From NCBI GenBank assembly GCA_028279245.1, contig JANQOE010000112.1, forward strand, positions 1 to 64,000: a stretch of DNA of 64,000 nucleotides, written 5' to 3'. Every line of letters begins with the position of its first letter. The stretch's first letter is position 1. The translations under genes were made by a program, and so were the position numbers. The notes under the pieces are model-generated. The model was given only the letters and a program-made list of their open reading frames with translations. It was not told where the DNA came from and ran no database searches. This document shows, piece after piece, positions 40,570 to 52,229 of this stretch. Origin of the DNA: Alphaproteobacteria bacterium. GTDB lineage: Bacteria; Pseudomonadota; Alphaproteobacteria; UBA6615.

Positions 40570-41360
40570 GCGGCTACCGGCGCATCGGCCAAGCTATCGA
40601 GACAGTCGTCATCCAAGGGTTGGATCGCGGAGAAATCGCGGTGAGCGACCCATTCGGGACGTTTGAACAGGCGAATGTGATTGTCCACATGGCAAAGCGA
40701 CAAGTAGACGATCGTTCGTCCGAACGGCGAGATGTTCGGCGGACTCGCGTGCACGATCAGCGATGAGAACACCAACATGCTGCCGGCAGGACCGGTCGGC
40801 GCGACACAACCGCCGCGTTCCGCCAGCCGTGTCACGGTCTCCCGATCGAGCGTCCACAGCGGATAGCTGGTGGTCTCAAGATCATGCCCGGCGTCCAGCA
40901 CACCGTGCTTGTGGCTGCCGGGGATCAGCAGCAAGGGCCCGTTCGCCGCAGTGACCTCGTCCAGGAAGACGGCGATATTCATCGCGCGCGGCTCCGGCAT
41001 CCCATCGTCGCGGTGCCATGTCCCGAAGTCCTGATGCCACTGCCAGACATCGCCATCAAAGGCGGCCTTCGCGTTCACCTTGAACTGATGCATGTAAACC
41101 GGTCCATCGACCAGTCGCATGACTGGCTCAATCAAACGCGGATGCGCACCCAGGCGGCGAAAGCCCTCGTTGTAGGTGTGCGCCGCAAACGCGGTCCGCG
41201 CCACGCCGGAACTCTCGCGCCAGACCTCCGGTCTTTCGAGCCCATAGACCACGTCGGCCTCGCGCCGCAGCACGGCGGCTTCACGCGGCGTGAACCGACC
41301 CGGAAAGAAGAGAAAGCCATCCCGATGGAATGTATCCAATTCGGCCGATGTAAGAGTCAT
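40566..41360 (-). CDS. Phytanoyl-CoA dioxygenase family protein
   Basis: FHRDGFLFFPGRFTPREAAVLRREAD; WHQDFGTWHRDDGMPEPRAMNIAVFLDEVTAANGPLLLIPGSHKHG; distal His in IVHASPPN. Confidence 0.92.
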   Translation of the reverse strand: MTLTSAELDTFHRDGFLFFPGRFTPREAAVLRREADVVYGLERPEVWRESSGVARTAFAAHTYNEGFRRLGAHPRLIEPVMRLVDGPVYMHQFKVNAKAAFDGDVWQWHQDFGTWHRDDGMPEPRAMNIAVFLDEVTAANGPLLLIPGSHKHGVLDAGHDLETTSYPLWTLDRETVTRLAERGGCVAPTGPAGSMLVFSSLIVHASPPNISPFGRTIVYLSLCHVDNHIRLFKRPEWVAHRDFSAIQPLDDDCLDSLADAPVAA

Positions 41361-41585
41361 GACTGCCTCGTCATTGCCGGCACAATCAGACTAGCACTGC
41401 ATAAGTAGTAACTGACGTTCCAGCGGAGAGAAACCTCTCGCCTACTACAGGCGCAGTGGGCGCGCCGTCTCTCTCCCACGAGCTCGCAGCGGACATAGTC
41501 TTTCTTGCCAAATTGATCGGCGCCGGACGAACTGGCATCATGCTTGGCAAACGGCAAGAGAAGACCGTGGTGGGGAGGCACAGCG

Positions 41586-42596
41586 ATGACCGACACAACT
41601 TTGGGCGTGAGGAACAAGCTCGGCGACTGGCGCCCGCCCTACACCCTTGAGGTCCCGGCGCCGATTGCCTGGCCGCCGAAGCCGCGCGCTGTGCTACGCT
41701 GGTTCTTCGGCTTCCCCGGATACCTCTGGCCGTGGAACGCCGCCTACCTCGCGATTGCCACGTTCACCTGGTTCTTCCTCACCCCTTCCCTCGCCAGCAT
41801 GCAAAGCTTCGAGTTGTGGTGGGTCGCCCTCGTCTACGGCCGCAATCTCGGCTTGGCGGTGCTCATCTACGGCGCCTGGCACCTGTATCTCTACATCTTC
41901 AGGATGCAAGGCGACGACTTCAAATACACGACCCGGCGCCAGGACAAACACAACAAGATCTTCACCTTCAACAACCAGGTCCACGACAACATGTTCTGGA
42001 CCCTCGGCAGCGGCGTGGCGCTGTGGACCGCCTACGAAGTCGTCACCCTATGGGCCTACGCCAACGGCCTATTGCCCTTCATCAATTGGGAAACCAACCC
42101 CGTCTGGTTCGTCGTCTTGCTGGTGCTGATCCCGGCATTCCGCGACATCCACTTCTACCTGCTGCATCGCCTGCTGCACTGGCGGCCGTTGTACGAGTAC
42201 GCGCACAAGCTGCACCATCGGAACGTCAATCCCGGCCCATGGTCCGGCATCTCGATGCACCCGTTCGAGCATTTCCTCTATTTCTCGGGCGTGATCCTGC
42301 ATTGGGTTGTGGCATCCCACCCGATCCATGCCTTGTTCCACCTGCAACATGCCGCCCTCTCGCCACCCCAAGGCCACACCGGCTTTGAGAGCGTGTCCTA
42401 CAAGGGCAAAAGCATCTCGGTCGGCACCTACGGCCACTACCTCCACCACAAGTATTTCGAGTGCAACTACAGCGGCGACGGCTTCCCGGTGTTCGACATT
42501 CTGTTTGGGACCTGGCACGACGGCTCGGACGAAGCCCATGCCCGCATGAACAAGCGGCTTCAGGAGCGCCAATGGGCCAAGCGTGCGGCCACCTGA
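41586..42596 (+). CDS. Sterol desaturase / fatty acid hydroxylase family protein
   Basis: His-box motifs FYLLHRLLHW, YEYAHKLHHRNVNPGPWSG, GHYLHHKYFECNY. Start at ATG 41586. Confidence 0.93.
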   Translation: MTDTTLGVRNKLGDWRPPYTLEVPAPIAWPPKPRAVLRWFFGFPGYLWPWNAAYLAIATFTWFFLTPSLASMQSFELWWVALVYGRNLGLAVLIYGAWHLYLYIFRMQGDDFKYTTRRQDKHNKIFTFNNQVHDNMFWTLGSGVALWTAYEVVTLWAYANGLLPFINWETNPVWFVVLLVLIPAFRDIHFYLLHRLLHWRPLYEYAHKLHHRNVNPGPWSGISMHPFEHFLYFSGVILHWVVASHPIHALFHLQHAALSPPQGHTGFESVSYKGKSISVGTYGHYLHHKYFECNYSGDGFPVFDILFGTWHDGSDEAHARMNKRLQERQWAKRAAT

Positions 42597-42718
42597 CCGC
42601 TCCTGCTGGGAGACAGCCGCCGGGTCCCTTCATTGACGGCGCCGACGTGCTAGGCTAGCCACCGACAACTCGATAAGACCCAGTCCAACAAGCAACAAAC
42701 TAAGTGTGGAGGAAGTTT

Positions 42719-43759
42719 ATGCGACATATTTCGCTTGTCAGCCTGACGGCCGGTGCGGCTTTGCTGGCATCGGGGGCGGCATTCGCCCAGACGATCACCC
42801 CGAAGCCCGGCGAATCGGCCGACCTCGTGCTGCTGCCCAAGTTCCTCGGCATTCTCCCTTTCGATCAAGCCAATCAAGGTGCGCAGGAGGCCCACGCCGA
42901 ACTGCAGAATCCGGGTGAGCTGCTGTATGTCGGTCCGACCCCCGAAAACAGCGTCGCCGGTCAGATTGAGATCGTGACCACCGCAGCCACCCAAGGCCAG
43001 GCGGGCGTCATGCTGTCCAACAACTCCGGCGACCAGATCGTCCCGGCTGCCAAGGCCGCCATGGAGGCCGGCGTCAAGATGGTCACCTGGGATTCACCGA
43101 TCCCGTCGGCCGAAGGCGAAGTCCTGTTCGTCGCCCAAGTCGACTTCAACGACATCGGCGTGGTCATGGCCGACATGGCCCACAGCATCCTCGGTGGCGA
43201 AGGCAAGTTTGCGGTCCTCTCGGCAACACCGGATGCCGCGAACCAGAACGCCTGGATCGCTGCGATGGAAACCGCGTTGCAGGACAGCAAGTACGCCAAT
43301 ATCGAGCTGCTCGACACCGTCTACGGCGACGACCAGTCGGAGCTTAGCTACAATCGTGCGCTGGCGTTGGTCGACAAGTACCCGGACATGGAACTGATCA
43401 TGGCCCCGACCTCGGTCGGCATTCAGGCCGCCGCCAAGGCCATGCAGGACGAAGGCCTGTGCGACACGGTGAAGATCAGCGGCCTCGGCGTTCCGGCCGA
43501 GATGGTGTCCTACACTCTGAACGGCTGCGCCCCTGAGTTCGCGCTCTGGGACTTCGTCGACCTCGGCTACCTCACCTACTACACGACCTACCTGATCGCC
43601 ACGGGGCAGATGCAGGGCGAGGTTGGTGAGACCTTCGAAGCCGGCCGCATGGGCACCTACACCATCGAGAAGGATCCGACCCGCGACGCCGGCAACCGCG
43701 TCCTGATGGGTCCGTTCACGGTCTACACGAAGGACAACGTCGAGGCCGCCGCGCAATAG
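42719..43759 (+). CDS. Sugar ABC transporter substrate-binding protein (CUT2; rhamnose/AI-2-like)
   Basis: Signal peptide [24 protein letters not shown]; periplasmic-binding-protein-like fold; followed by CUT2 ATPase and permeases. Confidence 0.88.
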   Translation: MRHISLVSLTAGAALLASGAAFAQTITPKPGESADLVLLPKFLGILPFDQANQGAQEAHAELQNPGELLYVGPTPENSVAGQIEIVTTAATQGQAGVMLSNNSGDQIVPAAKAAMEAGVKMVTWDSPIPSAEGEVLFVAQVDFNDIGVVMADMAHSILGGEGKFAVLSATPDAANQNAWIAAMETALQDSKYANIELLDTVYGDDQSELSYNRALALVDKYPDMELIMAPTSVGIQAAAKAMQDEGLCDTVKISGLGVPAEMVSYTLNGCAPEFALWDFVDLGYLTYYTTYLIATGQMQGEVGETFEAGRMGTYTIEKDPTRDAGNRVLMGPFTVYTKDNVEAAAQ

Positions 43760-43785
43760 CGGCATCGCTTCGGCGACTACCTACC

Positions 43786-43833
43786 GGCGGATTGCCGGAT
43801 CGCGTGCAACAAGACCGCGACCGGCAATCCGCC
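43786..43833 (+). terminator. Strong intercistronic stem-loop between SBP and ATPase genes
   Basis: GGCGGATTGCCGGATCGCG ... CGCGACCGGCAATCCGCC, about 18 bp with a single bulge. Confidence 0.65.
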
Positions 43834-43862
43834 GCTTCTTTAGCGGGGGACAAGATCAGCAC

Positions 43863-45371
43863 ATGAAGACGCCGGTCATGGAAATGAAGAGTGTTTCCAA
43901 ACACTTCGCCATGACCGCGGCGCTCAGCAAGGTATCCTTAGCGCTCTACCCCGGTGAGGTGCACGCGCTCGTCGGCGAAAACGGCGCCGGCAAGTCGACC
44001 CTTATCAAGATCATGACCGGCATCCACCGCGCCACCGAGGGCGAAATCCTGCTCGATGGCGACCCGGTCACGATCCAGAACACCCAGCAGGCGCAAGCCC
44101 TCGGCGTCGCCGCCATCTACCAGGAACCGATGGTGTTCCCCGACCTCGACGTCGCCGAGAACATCTTCATCAGCCACCGCGACCTCGGCCCGTTCGTCAA
44201 ATGGCGGGACATGTACGACAACGCCCGCGACATCATCCGCACGCTCGGCGTGACCCTGGATGTCGACATCCCAGCCAGCGGCCTCACCCTGGCGGAACAA
44301 CAGACCGTCGAGATCGCCCGCGCCATTTCGCTGAAGGTCCGCGTCCTCATCATGGACGAACCCACCGCGTCCCTCTCGGCCCACGAAGTCACGCAACTAA
44401 TGAACGTGGTGCGCACCCTGCGGGAGCAAGGTGTGGCCATCCTCTACATCAGCCACCGCCTGGAAGAGGTTTTTGAGATCGCCGACCGCGTCACCGTGCT
44501 CCGCGACGGCCAGCACATCTCCACCAACCCGATCGCCGACGTGACCAGCGACGGCTTGATCCGCGACATGGTCGGGCGCGAAATCGACGACTTCTTCGGC
44601 AAACGAACCAAGCGCACCCGTCAGGACGTGCTGCTTTCCGTCCGTGGCCTGACCAAAGAGAACGTCTTCACCGACATCAACTTCGACATCCACCGCGGCG
44701 AAGTCCTATGCTTCGCCGGCCTGATCGGCGCAAGGCGCACCGATGTCGGCCTCGCCCTGTTCGGTATCGAGCCCGCCGACAGAGGCGAGGTCTCCTTCGA
44801 AGGCCAGCCCGTCGAGATCACCACGCCCGAACAAGCCATTGCGTTGGGCATCGCCTACTCGTCAGAGGATAGGCGCAAACTCGGCCTGGCGATGAGCATG
44901 TCGATCACCGCCAACGCGTCCCTGCCGACCCTGCGCAAATACTTGTCCGGTCTCGGCCTGATCCACCGCAGCGACGAAAGCGCCATGGCCGAGTCCTACC
45001 GGCAGAAGCTCAACATCCGCACGCCGTCGATCCACACCACGGTCGGCACCCTCTCCGGCGGTAACCAGCAGAAGGTGATGTTGAGCAAGTGGCTTAACGT
45101 CAAGCCGAAACTGCTCATCTTCGACGAACCGACCCGCGGCATCGACGTCGGCGCCAAGGCCGAAGTCCACCAGATCGTCAACGAACTCGCCGCGGAGGGC
45201 GTGGCGGTCATCGTCATTTCATCGGACCTGCCCGAGGTTCTGGCCATGGCCGACCGCATCCTCGTCATGCGCGAAGGCCAGCAAATGGGGATCTTCGATG
45301 CGGAGGACGCCACCCAAGAGAACATCATGAGCCTCGCCACCGGCCAAACCACCCTCGCCGCCGCTGGCTGA
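43863..45371 (+). CDS. Sugar ABC transporter ATP-binding protein (CUT2, tandem ABC domains)
   Basis: [29 protein letters not shown]; second-half [35 protein letters not shown]. Confidence 0.96.
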   Translation: MKTPVMEMKSVSKHFAMTAALSKVSLALYPGEVHALVGENGAGKSTLIKIMTGIHRATEGEILLDGDPVTIQNTQQAQALGVAAIYQEPMVFPDLDVAENIFISHRDLGPFVKWRDMYDNARDIIRTLGVTLDVDIPASGLTLAEQQTVEIARAISLKVRVLIMDEPTASLSAHEVTQLMNVVRTLREQGVAILYISHRLEEVFEIADRVTVLRDGQHISTNPIADVTSDGLIRDMVGREIDDFFGKRTKRTRQDVLLSVRGLTKENVFTDINFDIHRGEVLCFAGLIGARRTDVGLALFGIEPADRGEVSFEGQPVEITTPEQAIALGIAYSSEDRRKLGLAMSMSITANASLPTLRKYLSGLGLIHRSDESAMAESYRQKLNIRTPSIHTTVGTLSGGNQQKVMLSKWLNVKPKLLIFDEPTRGIDVGAKAEVHQIVNELAAEGVAVIVISSDLPEVLAMADRILVMREGQQMGIFDAEDATQENIMSLATGQTTLAAAG

Positions 45372-45375
45372 CCCG

Positions 45376-46422
45376 ATGGATATCAGCAAACTCCACCCCC
45401 AGCTGCTGCGCGTCCTGGCCCTGCTGTTCGTCCTAGTCCTCGTCGTGCTGTTCTTCAGCGTCGTCGTCGACAACTACCTCAACGCGCGCCTGTTCAACCG
45501 CGTCTCCACCAGCGTCGCGATCATCGCCATGATCGCCGTCGGCCAGACCCTGGTGGTTCTGACCCGCAACATCGACCTGTCCGTCGGCTCGATCGTCGGT
45601 TTCACCGCCTATTTCGTCGGCCAACTGCTTGCCGACCATGGCGATCTGCACCCGCTGCTAGCCGTGCTCGCTGCCGTCGGCGTGGGCGGCGTGCTCGGCG
45701 CATTCAACGGCGTCCTTGTCGCCTACGGCCGCGTCCCGGCAATCATCGTCACCCTCGGCACCCTCGCTTTGTTCCGCACCATGCTGGTCGAGTATGCCGA
45801 CGCCGGATCGATCACTACGATCATGCTACCCCCCTGGCTCCTCGAGTTGCCGCGCACCAACATCTTCAGCATCGGCCGCCTCGACTTCCGCCTGACCGTC
45901 GGCATTGCCCTGGTCGTTGTCCTAATCTTCCACCTGATGCTGACCCGCCTGCGTTTCGGCCGACGCCTCTACGCCGTCGGCTCCAACCCGGAAGCCGCAG
46001 TCGTTGCCGGCATTCCGTCCCAGCATGTGGTCTTCTTTGCCTTCGTCCTGTGCGGCGCCCTGGCCGGCCTCGCAGGGTTCATGTTCCTCGCCAAGTTCGG
46101 CAACATCACCGTCGTCGCCGGCTTGGGTCTGGAACTCAGATCCGTCGCCGCGGTCGTGGTCGGCGGCGTCAACATCTTCGGCGGGTCCGGCACCATCTTC
46201 GGTGTGCTGCTCGGCGCGGTCCTGGTCGACCTGATCGACAACAGCCTGATCCGTTGGGCCGCCATCAGTGAGTTCTGGCGCGACGCCCTGTTGGGCATGC
46301 TGATCCTGCTGGCGGTCGCCACCGACACGGTCGTCCTCCGCCAGCTCAACCGCCTCCGCCGCCATCGCGCGACCAAACTAACGGACCAGTCGACGGAACC
46401 CGCTGCGGAGAGCCGCCAATGA
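45376..46422 (+). CDS. Sugar ABC transporter permease
   Basis: [62 protein letters not shown]2 permease. Confidence 0.95.
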   Translation: MDISKLHPQLLRVLALLFVLVLVVLFFSVVVDNYLNARLFNRVSTSVAIIAMIAVGQTLVVLTRNIDLSVGSIVGFTAYFVGQLLADHGDLHPLLAVLAAVGVGGVLGAFNGVLVAYGRVPAIIVTLGTLALFRTMLVEYADAGSITTIMLPPWLLELPRTNIFSIGRLDFRLTVGIALVVVLIFHLMLTRLRFGRRLYAVGSNPEAAVVAGIPSQHVVFFAFVLCGALAGLAGFMFLAKFGNITVVAGLGLELRSVAAVVVGGVNIFGGSGTIFGVLLGAVLVDLIDNSLIRWAAISEFWRDALLGMLILLAVATDTVVLRQLNRLRRHRATKLTDQSTEPAAESRQ

Positions 46423-47402
46423 ACCTCGTCCGCGCCGCTGCCGCCAAGCTCCGCAGTTGGGAGGGCTTTCTCCTTCTCATTCTGATCATCACCGTCATCG
46501 GCAACGCCATTCAATCGCCGGTCTTTCTGACCGTCGGCAATCAGATCAACCTGTTCCAGCTCTCGATCGAAAAGATCATCGTCGCCCTGATGATGACCCT
46601 CATCATCATCAATGCGGAGATCGACCTGTCGGTCGCCTCAATGATGGGCCTGTCGGCCTGTGCCTTCGGCTGGCTATTCCTGCACGGCATCCCGGTGCCC
46701 CTGGCGATGATCGCCGCCATTCTGGTCGGCACCCTCGGCGGCGCGTTCAACGCATTCTGGATCACCCGGGTCGGGATCCCATCCCTGGTGGTGACCCTGG
46801 CGATGCTGATCGGCTTCCGCGGCCTGGCGCGCGTGCTGGTCGAGGACCGCGGGATCACCGGCTTCCCGGAATGGTTCGACGCCATGGGCCAACAGCCGAT
46901 CATCGGCCCATTCCCCCTGGCCCTACTGATCTTCTTCGCGCTGCTGATCCTGCTGATCGTCGTGCTGCACTTCTCCGCATTCGGCCGCTACGTCTATGTC
47001 ATCGGCAACAACGCCCAGATGGCGCGCTACTCCGGTGTCGATATCCTGCGGGTGAAGTCGATACTCTTCATCGCCTCGGGCACGGTCGCCGCCCTCGCCG
47101 GACTGCTATTCGCCGCCCGCGTCGGCGCGGTCCGCGGCGATGTCGCCCTCGGTTTCGAGCTCGACATCATCACCATCGTCCTGCTCGGCGGCGTCAGCAT
47201 CTTCGGCGGGTCGGGCTCGATCTTCGGGGTCCTGTTGTCGATCCTGATCGTGCTCAACCTGCGCAACGGCATGGCCCTCGCCAATATCACCGGCCATTTG
47301 CAGACCGGTGTCATCGGCTCGCTGCTCATTTTGTCGGTACTCATCCCGAACATCCGCCAGCGGATTCGGGACGCATTGGAGCGCTATCAGGCGGCTCGCT
47401 AG
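46419..47402 (+). CDS. Sugar ABC transporter permease
   Basis: [63 protein letters not shown]. Confidence 0.95.
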   Translation: MNLVRAAAAKLRSWEGFLLLILIITVIGNAIQSPVFLTVGNQINLFQLSIEKIIVALMMTLIIINAEIDLSVASMMGLSACAFGWLFLHGIPVPLAMIAAILVGTLGGAFNAFWITRVGIPSLVVTLAMLIGFRGLARVLVEDRGITGFPEWFDAMGQQPIIGPFPLALLIFFALLILLIVVLHFSAFGRYVYVIGNNAQMARYSGVDILRVKSILFIASGTVAALAGLLFAARVGAVRGDVALGFELDIITIVLLGGVSIFGGSGSIFGVLLSILIVLNLRNGMALANITGHLQTGVIGSLLILSVLIPNIRQRIRDALERYQAAR

Positions 47403-47413
47403 CCACCACGCAC

Positions 47414-48958
47414 CTACATCTTGGCGGTGCTGACCTCGTAGACCTTCTTGTCGGAGCCGCGGTCGATCCCGGCCATGGTCACGTCGTAGCCCCATAGCAC
47501 TTTGATGTGCTTCATCACCTCGTCGCGGGTCGCGGAATCGAGCCGAATACCGTCGCGCATGGTGTGCTGCAATCGCAGCCGCCGGTCGCCGCGCAGATCC
47601 ACATCGCCGACCTGTATATCCGGCTCCACCATGCTCAGGTCATAGGTCTGCGCCAATGAGTTGCGCAGGTCCTCATAGCCCCGTTCATTGTGGATTGCCG
47701 TCACTGTGTAGTGGGAGTCATCCTCCCGGTCGGTCAGGCTGAACAGCTTGAGCTGCCGCATCATGTGCGGGCTGAGATATTGCCGGATGAAGGACTCGTC
47801 GCGGTAGTTGGCCCACGCATCCTTCAGCACCTCGCGCCAATCGCCGGTACCGGCAATCTCCGGGAACCAATCCTTGTCCTCGTCGGTCGGCTCCGTGGAG
47901 ATCCGCTTGATATCGTCCATCATCCCGAAGCCCAAGGCGTACGGATTGACGCCGCTGAAGCGCCGGTCATCGTAGCCCGGCTGGAACACGACGTTCGAGT
48001 GGCTATGCAGGATCTCCAGCAGCGCGCCCTCGGTTAGCAAACCGCGGTCATACAAGGTGTTGACGATGTAGTGGTGCACGAACGTCGCGCAGCCTTCGTT
48101 CATCACCTTGGTCTGCTTCTGCGCATAGAAGTATTGCGAGATATTGCGCACGATCCGCAGGATTTCCCGCTGCCAGGGTTCCAGCGTCGGGCTGTTCTTT
48201 TCCAGGAAGTACAGCAGGTTCTCTTCCGGCAGCTTCAGCTTGCGCCGCCGCTCCGTCGCCGCCTCCTCGGCCTCCGACGGCTCTTCCTTGTCCGGCCGTT
48301 TCGGCAGCGTCCGCCAGAGATCGCTGAAGGTCCGGTCCTCATATTCCTGCCGGTCCCGTTCCCGCTCGATCTGATCGCGCAGGCTCAGCTTCGGCGGCCG
48401 GCGGTACCGGAACACGCCGTAGTCCATGATAGCATGCGCGGAGTCGAGCACCTCTTCGACGGCTGCGTGGCCGTGCTTGTCCTCGCATTGAGAGACGTAG
48501 CTCTTGGCGAACTGTAGATAGTCAAGGATGCCCTCGGCGTCCGTCCATTGCCGGAACACGTTGTTATTCTTGAAGAAATGATTGTGGCCGAACGCGGCGT
48601 GGGCCATGACGAGCGTCTGCATCGCCATGGTGTTGTCTTCAAGATTGTAGCTGATGCAGGGATTCGAATTGATGACAATCTCGTAGGCGAGACCGGTGTA
48701 ACCCTTGCTGTACATGCGCTCTTCGCGCACGAAATGCTTGCCGAACGACCAGTGCTTGTACATCAACGGCAGGCCCACCGACGCATATGCGTCGAGCATC
48801 TGCTCGGACGAGATGATCTCGATCTGGTTCGGGTAGATGTCGAGCCCCAGATCCTCGAACGCCACCTCCTGGATAGCGTCGTACGCCCGCTGCATCGTAG
48901 CGAAGTCCCACTCGCTGCCTTCGAACAGCGGTTTCTCCTTCTTTTTGCGTGCGGCCAT
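47414..48958 (-). CDS. spoVR: SpoVR family protein
   Basis: LDIYPNQIEIISSEQMLDAYASVGLPLMYKHWSFGKHF; NPCISYNLEDNTMAMQTLVMAHAAFGHNHFFKNN; next to the yeaH and prkA homologues. Confidence 0.97.
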   Translation of the reverse strand: MAARKKKEKPLFEGSEWDFATMQRAYDAIQEVAFEDLGLDIYPNQIEIISSEQMLDAYASVGLPLMYKHWSFGKHFVREERMYSKGYTGLAYEIVINSNPCISYNLEDNTMAMQTLVMAHAAFGHNHFFKNNNVFRQWTDAEGILDYLQFAKSYVSQCEDKHGHAAVEEVLDSAHAIMDYGVFRYRRPPKLSLRDQIERERDRQEYEDRTFSDLWRTLPKRPDKEEPSEAEEAATERRRKLKLPEENLLYFLEKNSPTLEPWQREILRIVRNISQYFYAQKQTKVMNEGCATFVHHYIVNTLYDRGLLTEGALLEILHSHSNVVFQPGYDDRRFSGVNPYALGFGMMDDIKRISTEPTDEDKDWFPEIAGTGDWREVLKDAWANYRDESFIRQYLSPHMMRQLKLFSLTDREDDSHYTVTAIHNERGYEDLRNSLAQTYDLSMVEPDIQVGDVDLRGDRRLRLQHTMRDGIRLDSATRDEVMKHIKVLWGYDVTMAGIDRGSDKKVYEVSTAKM

Positions 48959-48964
48959 GCCGGG

Positions 48965-50272
48965 CTAGCTCGGCTGCTTGGCGAACAGTTCGCGGAACAC
49001 CGGATAGATGTCGGCGGGCGTCGCGATGCGTTTCATAGCGAAGTTCTTCCAGTCGGCGGCCACGGCGCGGTAGCAGCGCCACAGCGCGGCGCCTTCCTCG
49101 GAGTTGCGGAACAACTCCATCTCCCGCTCGTCGAGGATCTCCACATAAGCGTAGTACTGGCACATCGGCATCAGCTCTTGGCTTAGAAGCGCCGTGCACT
49201 TCTCGGCATCGCCGGCGAAGTTGTCGCCGTCCGAGGCCTGCGCCGCATAGATGTTCCACTCACCCGGTGAATACCGGTCCTTGACGATGCTCAGCATCTC
49301 GCGCAAGGCCGTGCTGACCACCGTGCCGCCAGTCTCCCGGCTGTAGAAGAAGGTCTCTTCGTCGACTTCCTGCGCCTGGTGCGTGTGGCGAATGAACACC
49401 ACCTCGATCCGTTCGTAGCGCCGCTTCAGGAACAGATGCAGCAGCACGAAGAACCGCTTCGCCAGGTCCTTCTCCCGCTCACCCATCGATCCGGAAACGT
49501 CCATCAGACAGAACATCACCGCCTTGGTCGACGGCTCCGGCTTCTGCACGAACTGGTTGTAGCGGATGTCCAGCGGATCGATGTACGGCACGCCCTTTTG
49601 CCGCCGTTTCAGCTCTTCCAGTTCGGCGTGTAGAGCCGCCAGCTTTTCCCGTTCGTCCGAGGTCGGCGAGCTCTTGTTCTCCAGCGCGAAGATCTGGCGC
49701 TCGACCTCCATCACATCATCGCTGCGCGGCCGCTTCAGCGCCAACCGGCGCCCCATGGCCATCCGCATGGTCCGGATCACGTTGATGTTGGTCGGTGTGC
49801 CGGTCGTGCCGATACCGGCCCGCTGCGGTTTGATGTTTTCCAGTTCCTTGAGCGTGGTCTTCACCAACTCCGGCAGCTCAAGGTCCTCAAAGAACAGATC
49901 CAGGAACTCGTCCCGCGACAGCGCGAATTCGAACTCGTCCGTGCCTTCGCCCTGGTCGGAGCCCTTCTTGCCCCGCCCTTCCCCGCCGCCCTTCGGCGGC
50001 TTCGGCAGACGGTCGCCGGCATCGAACTCTTTGTTGCCGGGAAAGATGCGGTCGCGATCGCCGCCGGTCGGCGAGAGCCGAAACCGCGGCTCGGCGATGC
50101 CCTTGGTCGGGATGCTGATGGTCTCGCCGCTCAGCGTGTCGGAGACGTTGCGGTTCTTTAGCGCCTTGTTGACCGCCTCTTTGATCTGCGCGCGGGCCCG
50201 CCGCAAAAACCGCTGCCGGTTCCCGAGGCTCTTGTCCTTCGGATTGAGCCGGCGATCGATGAAATAGGGCAT
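48965..50272 (-). CDS. YeaH/YhbH (DUF444) family protein
   Basis: IDRRLNPKDKSLGNRQRFLRRARAQIKEAVNKAL; vWA-like AVMFCLMDVSGSMGEREKDLAKRFFVLLHLFL. Confidence 0.97.
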   Translation of the reverse strand: MPYFIDRRLNPKDKSLGNRQRFLRRARAQIKEAVNKALKNRNVSDTLSGETISIPTKGIAEPRFRLSPTGGDRDRIFPGNKEFDAGDRLPKPPKGGGEGRGKKGSDQGEGTDEFEFALSRDEFLDLFFEDLELPELVKTTLKELENIKPQRAGIGTTGTPTNINVIRTMRMAMGRRLALKRPRSDDVMEVERQIFALENKSSPTSDEREKLAALHAELEELKRRQKGVPYIDPLDIRYNQFVQKPEPSTKAVMFCLMDVSGSMGEREKDLAKRFFVLLHLFLKRRYERIEVVFIRHTHQAQEVDEETFFYSRETGGTVVSTALREMLSIVKDRYSPGEWNIYAAQASDGDNFAGDAEKCTALLSQELMPMCQYYAYVEILDEREMELFRNSEEGAALWRCYRAVAADWKNFAMKRIATPADIYPVFRELFAKQPS

Positions 50273-50294
50273 AGCCCCCCGCGCACAGTTTGCG

Positions 50295-52229
50295 TTATCC
50301 GGCCTTGTCCACCCGCATGTACCACTCGACCAACCGGCGCACCTGCCGTTCGGTATAGCCGCGCTCGGTCATCCGCTGCACGAACTCCTTGTGCTGCTTA
50401 TCCGTGGCGCTGTCCTTCTTCGAACCAAAGCTGATGATCGGCAATAACTCTTCGACCTGGCTGAACATCCGCTTCTCAATGACGTCACGCAACTTTTCGT
50501 AGCTCGTCCAGCTCGGGTTCTTGCCGCCATGCTTGGCGCGGGCGCGCAGGGCAAACTTGACGACCTCGTTGCGGAAGTCCTTCGGATTGGCGATCCCCGC
50601 CGGCTTCTCGATCTTTGACAGCTCGGCATCCAGGATTTCCCGATTGAAGATCTGGCCCGTATCGGGATCCTTGTAATCCTGTTCTTCGATCCACGCATCC
50701 GCGTAGGTGATGTAACGGTCGAACAGGTTCTGGCCATACTCGGTATAGGATTCCAGATAGGCCTTTTGGATCTCGTGGCCGATGAACTCGGCATAGCGGC
50801 CGGACAGATCGGACTTCACGAACTCCAGATAGTTCTTCTCCAACTCGTCCTGGAACTGCTCGCGTTTGATCGACTGCTCCAGCACATACATCATATGCAC
50901 CGGATCGGCGGCGACCTCTTCGTTGTCGTAGTTGAAGGTCTCCGACAGCACCTTGAAGGCGAATCGCGTGCTCACGCCGTTCATGCCCTCATCGACCCCC
51001 GCGGCCTCGCGATACTCCTGCACCGACTTAGCCTTCGGATCCGTGTCCTTAAGGTTTTGGCCGTCATACACCCGCATTTTTGAATACAGGCTGGAATTCT
51101 CGTGCTCCAGCAACCGGGTGAGCACGCAGAACTGCGCCAGTAGCGACAACGTCTCCGGCGCGCACTTGGCTTCTCCCAGCTCGCTGGAATGCAGCAGCTT
51201 GTCGTAGATGTGCCGCTCTTCCGTGACCCGCAGGCAATACGGCACCTTGATCACACTGATCCGGTCGAGGAACGCTTCGTTGTTGCGGTTGTTCTTGAAC
51301 TGCTGCCACTCCGCTTCGTTGGAGTGGGCCAGCACCACGCCCTGGAACGGGAAGGCGCCGAAATTCTCGGTACCGACATAGTTCCCTTCCTGCGTCGCGG
51401 TCAGCAACGGATGCAACACCTTGATCGGCGCCTTGAACATCTCGACGAATTCGAGCAGCCCCTGGGTCGTGCGGTTCAGACCGCCGCTGTAGCTGTAGGA
51501 GTCCGGATCGTCCTGGCTGAAATGCTCCAGCTTGCGAATGTCGACCTTGCCGACCAGCGCAGAGACGTCCTGGTTGTTTTCGTCGCCCGGTTCCGTCTTG
51601 GCGATCGCGATTTGACGGATCTTCGACGGCTGCAGCCGCACCACCGAGAACTTCGAGATGTCGCCGTCATACTCGTCCAGGCGTTTGACCGCCCACGGCG
51701 ACATCAAACCGGACAGCCGGCGCTTCGCCACGCCATACTTGTCTTCCAGCAGATCACCCATGCGGTCCGGGTTGAACAGCACCAGCGGTGACTCGAACAG
51801 CGGGCTGATCTGATCGCCGGCTGCCAGCACATAGATCGGATGGGTTTCCATCAGCGCCTTGAGCCGTTCCGCGAGGGACGACTTGCCGCCGCCGACCGGC
51901 CCGAGCAGATAAAGGATCTGCTTCTTCTCTTCGAGGCCCTGCGCCGCGTAGTTGAAGTAGCCGACGATCCGCTCGACCGTGTCTTCCATGCCGAAGAAGT
52001 CTTTGAAAGCCGGGTACCGCTTGATGGTGCGGTTCATAAAGATCCGGCTCAACCGCTGATCGCTGCTGGTATCGATCACTTCGGGTTCGCCGATGGCAGC
52101 AACCATCCGCTCCGCCGCGCTCGCATACAGCATTGAATCGTCGCGGCAGCTCAACAGGTAGTCCTGCACGGACATGCGCTCCTGCTTTTCCTGCCGGTAG
52201 TGTTCGGAAAAGATGTCGAATACGTCCAT
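50295..52229 (-). CDS. prkA: PrkA family serine protein kinase
   Basis: LLGPVGGGKSSLAERLKALMETHPIY; first gene of a prkA-yeaH-spoVR operon. Confidence 0.97.
   Translation of the reverse strand: MDVFDIFSEHYRQEKQERMSVQDYLLSCRDDSMLYASAAERMVAAIGEPEVIDTSSDQRLSRIFMNRTIKRYPAFKDFFGMEDTVERIVGYFNYAAQGLEEKKQILYLLGPVGGGKSSLAERLKALMETHPIYVLAAGDQISPLFESPLVLFNPDRMGDLLEDKYGVAKRRLSGLMSPWAVKRLDEYDGDISKFSVVRLQPSKIRQIAIAKTEPGDENNQDVSALVGKVDIRKLEHFSQDDPDSYSYSGGLNRTTQGLLEFVEMFKAPIKVLHPLLTATQEGNYVGTENFGAFPFQGVVLAHSNEAEWQQFKNNRNNEAFLDRISVIKVPYCLRVTEERHIYDKLLHSSELGEAKCAPETLSLLAQFCVLTRLLEHENSSLYSKMRVYDGQNLKDTDPKAKSVQEYREAAGVDEGMNGVSTRFAFKVLSETFNYDNEEVAADPVHMMYVLEQSIKREQFQDELEKNYLEFVKSDLSGRYAEFIGHEIQKAYLESYTEYGQNLFDRYITYADAWIEEQDYKDPDTGQIFNREILDAELSKIEKPAGIANPKDFRNEVVKFALRARAKHGGKNPSWTSYEKLRDVIEKRMFSQVEELLPIISFGSKKDSATDKQHKEFVQRMTERGYTERQVRRLVEWYMRVDKAG

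Noticed and set aside
46457-47497. 346-aa plus-strand ORF
   Set aside because: Alternative frame of the CUT2 permease; Arg/His/Pro-rich, no recognisable domain.
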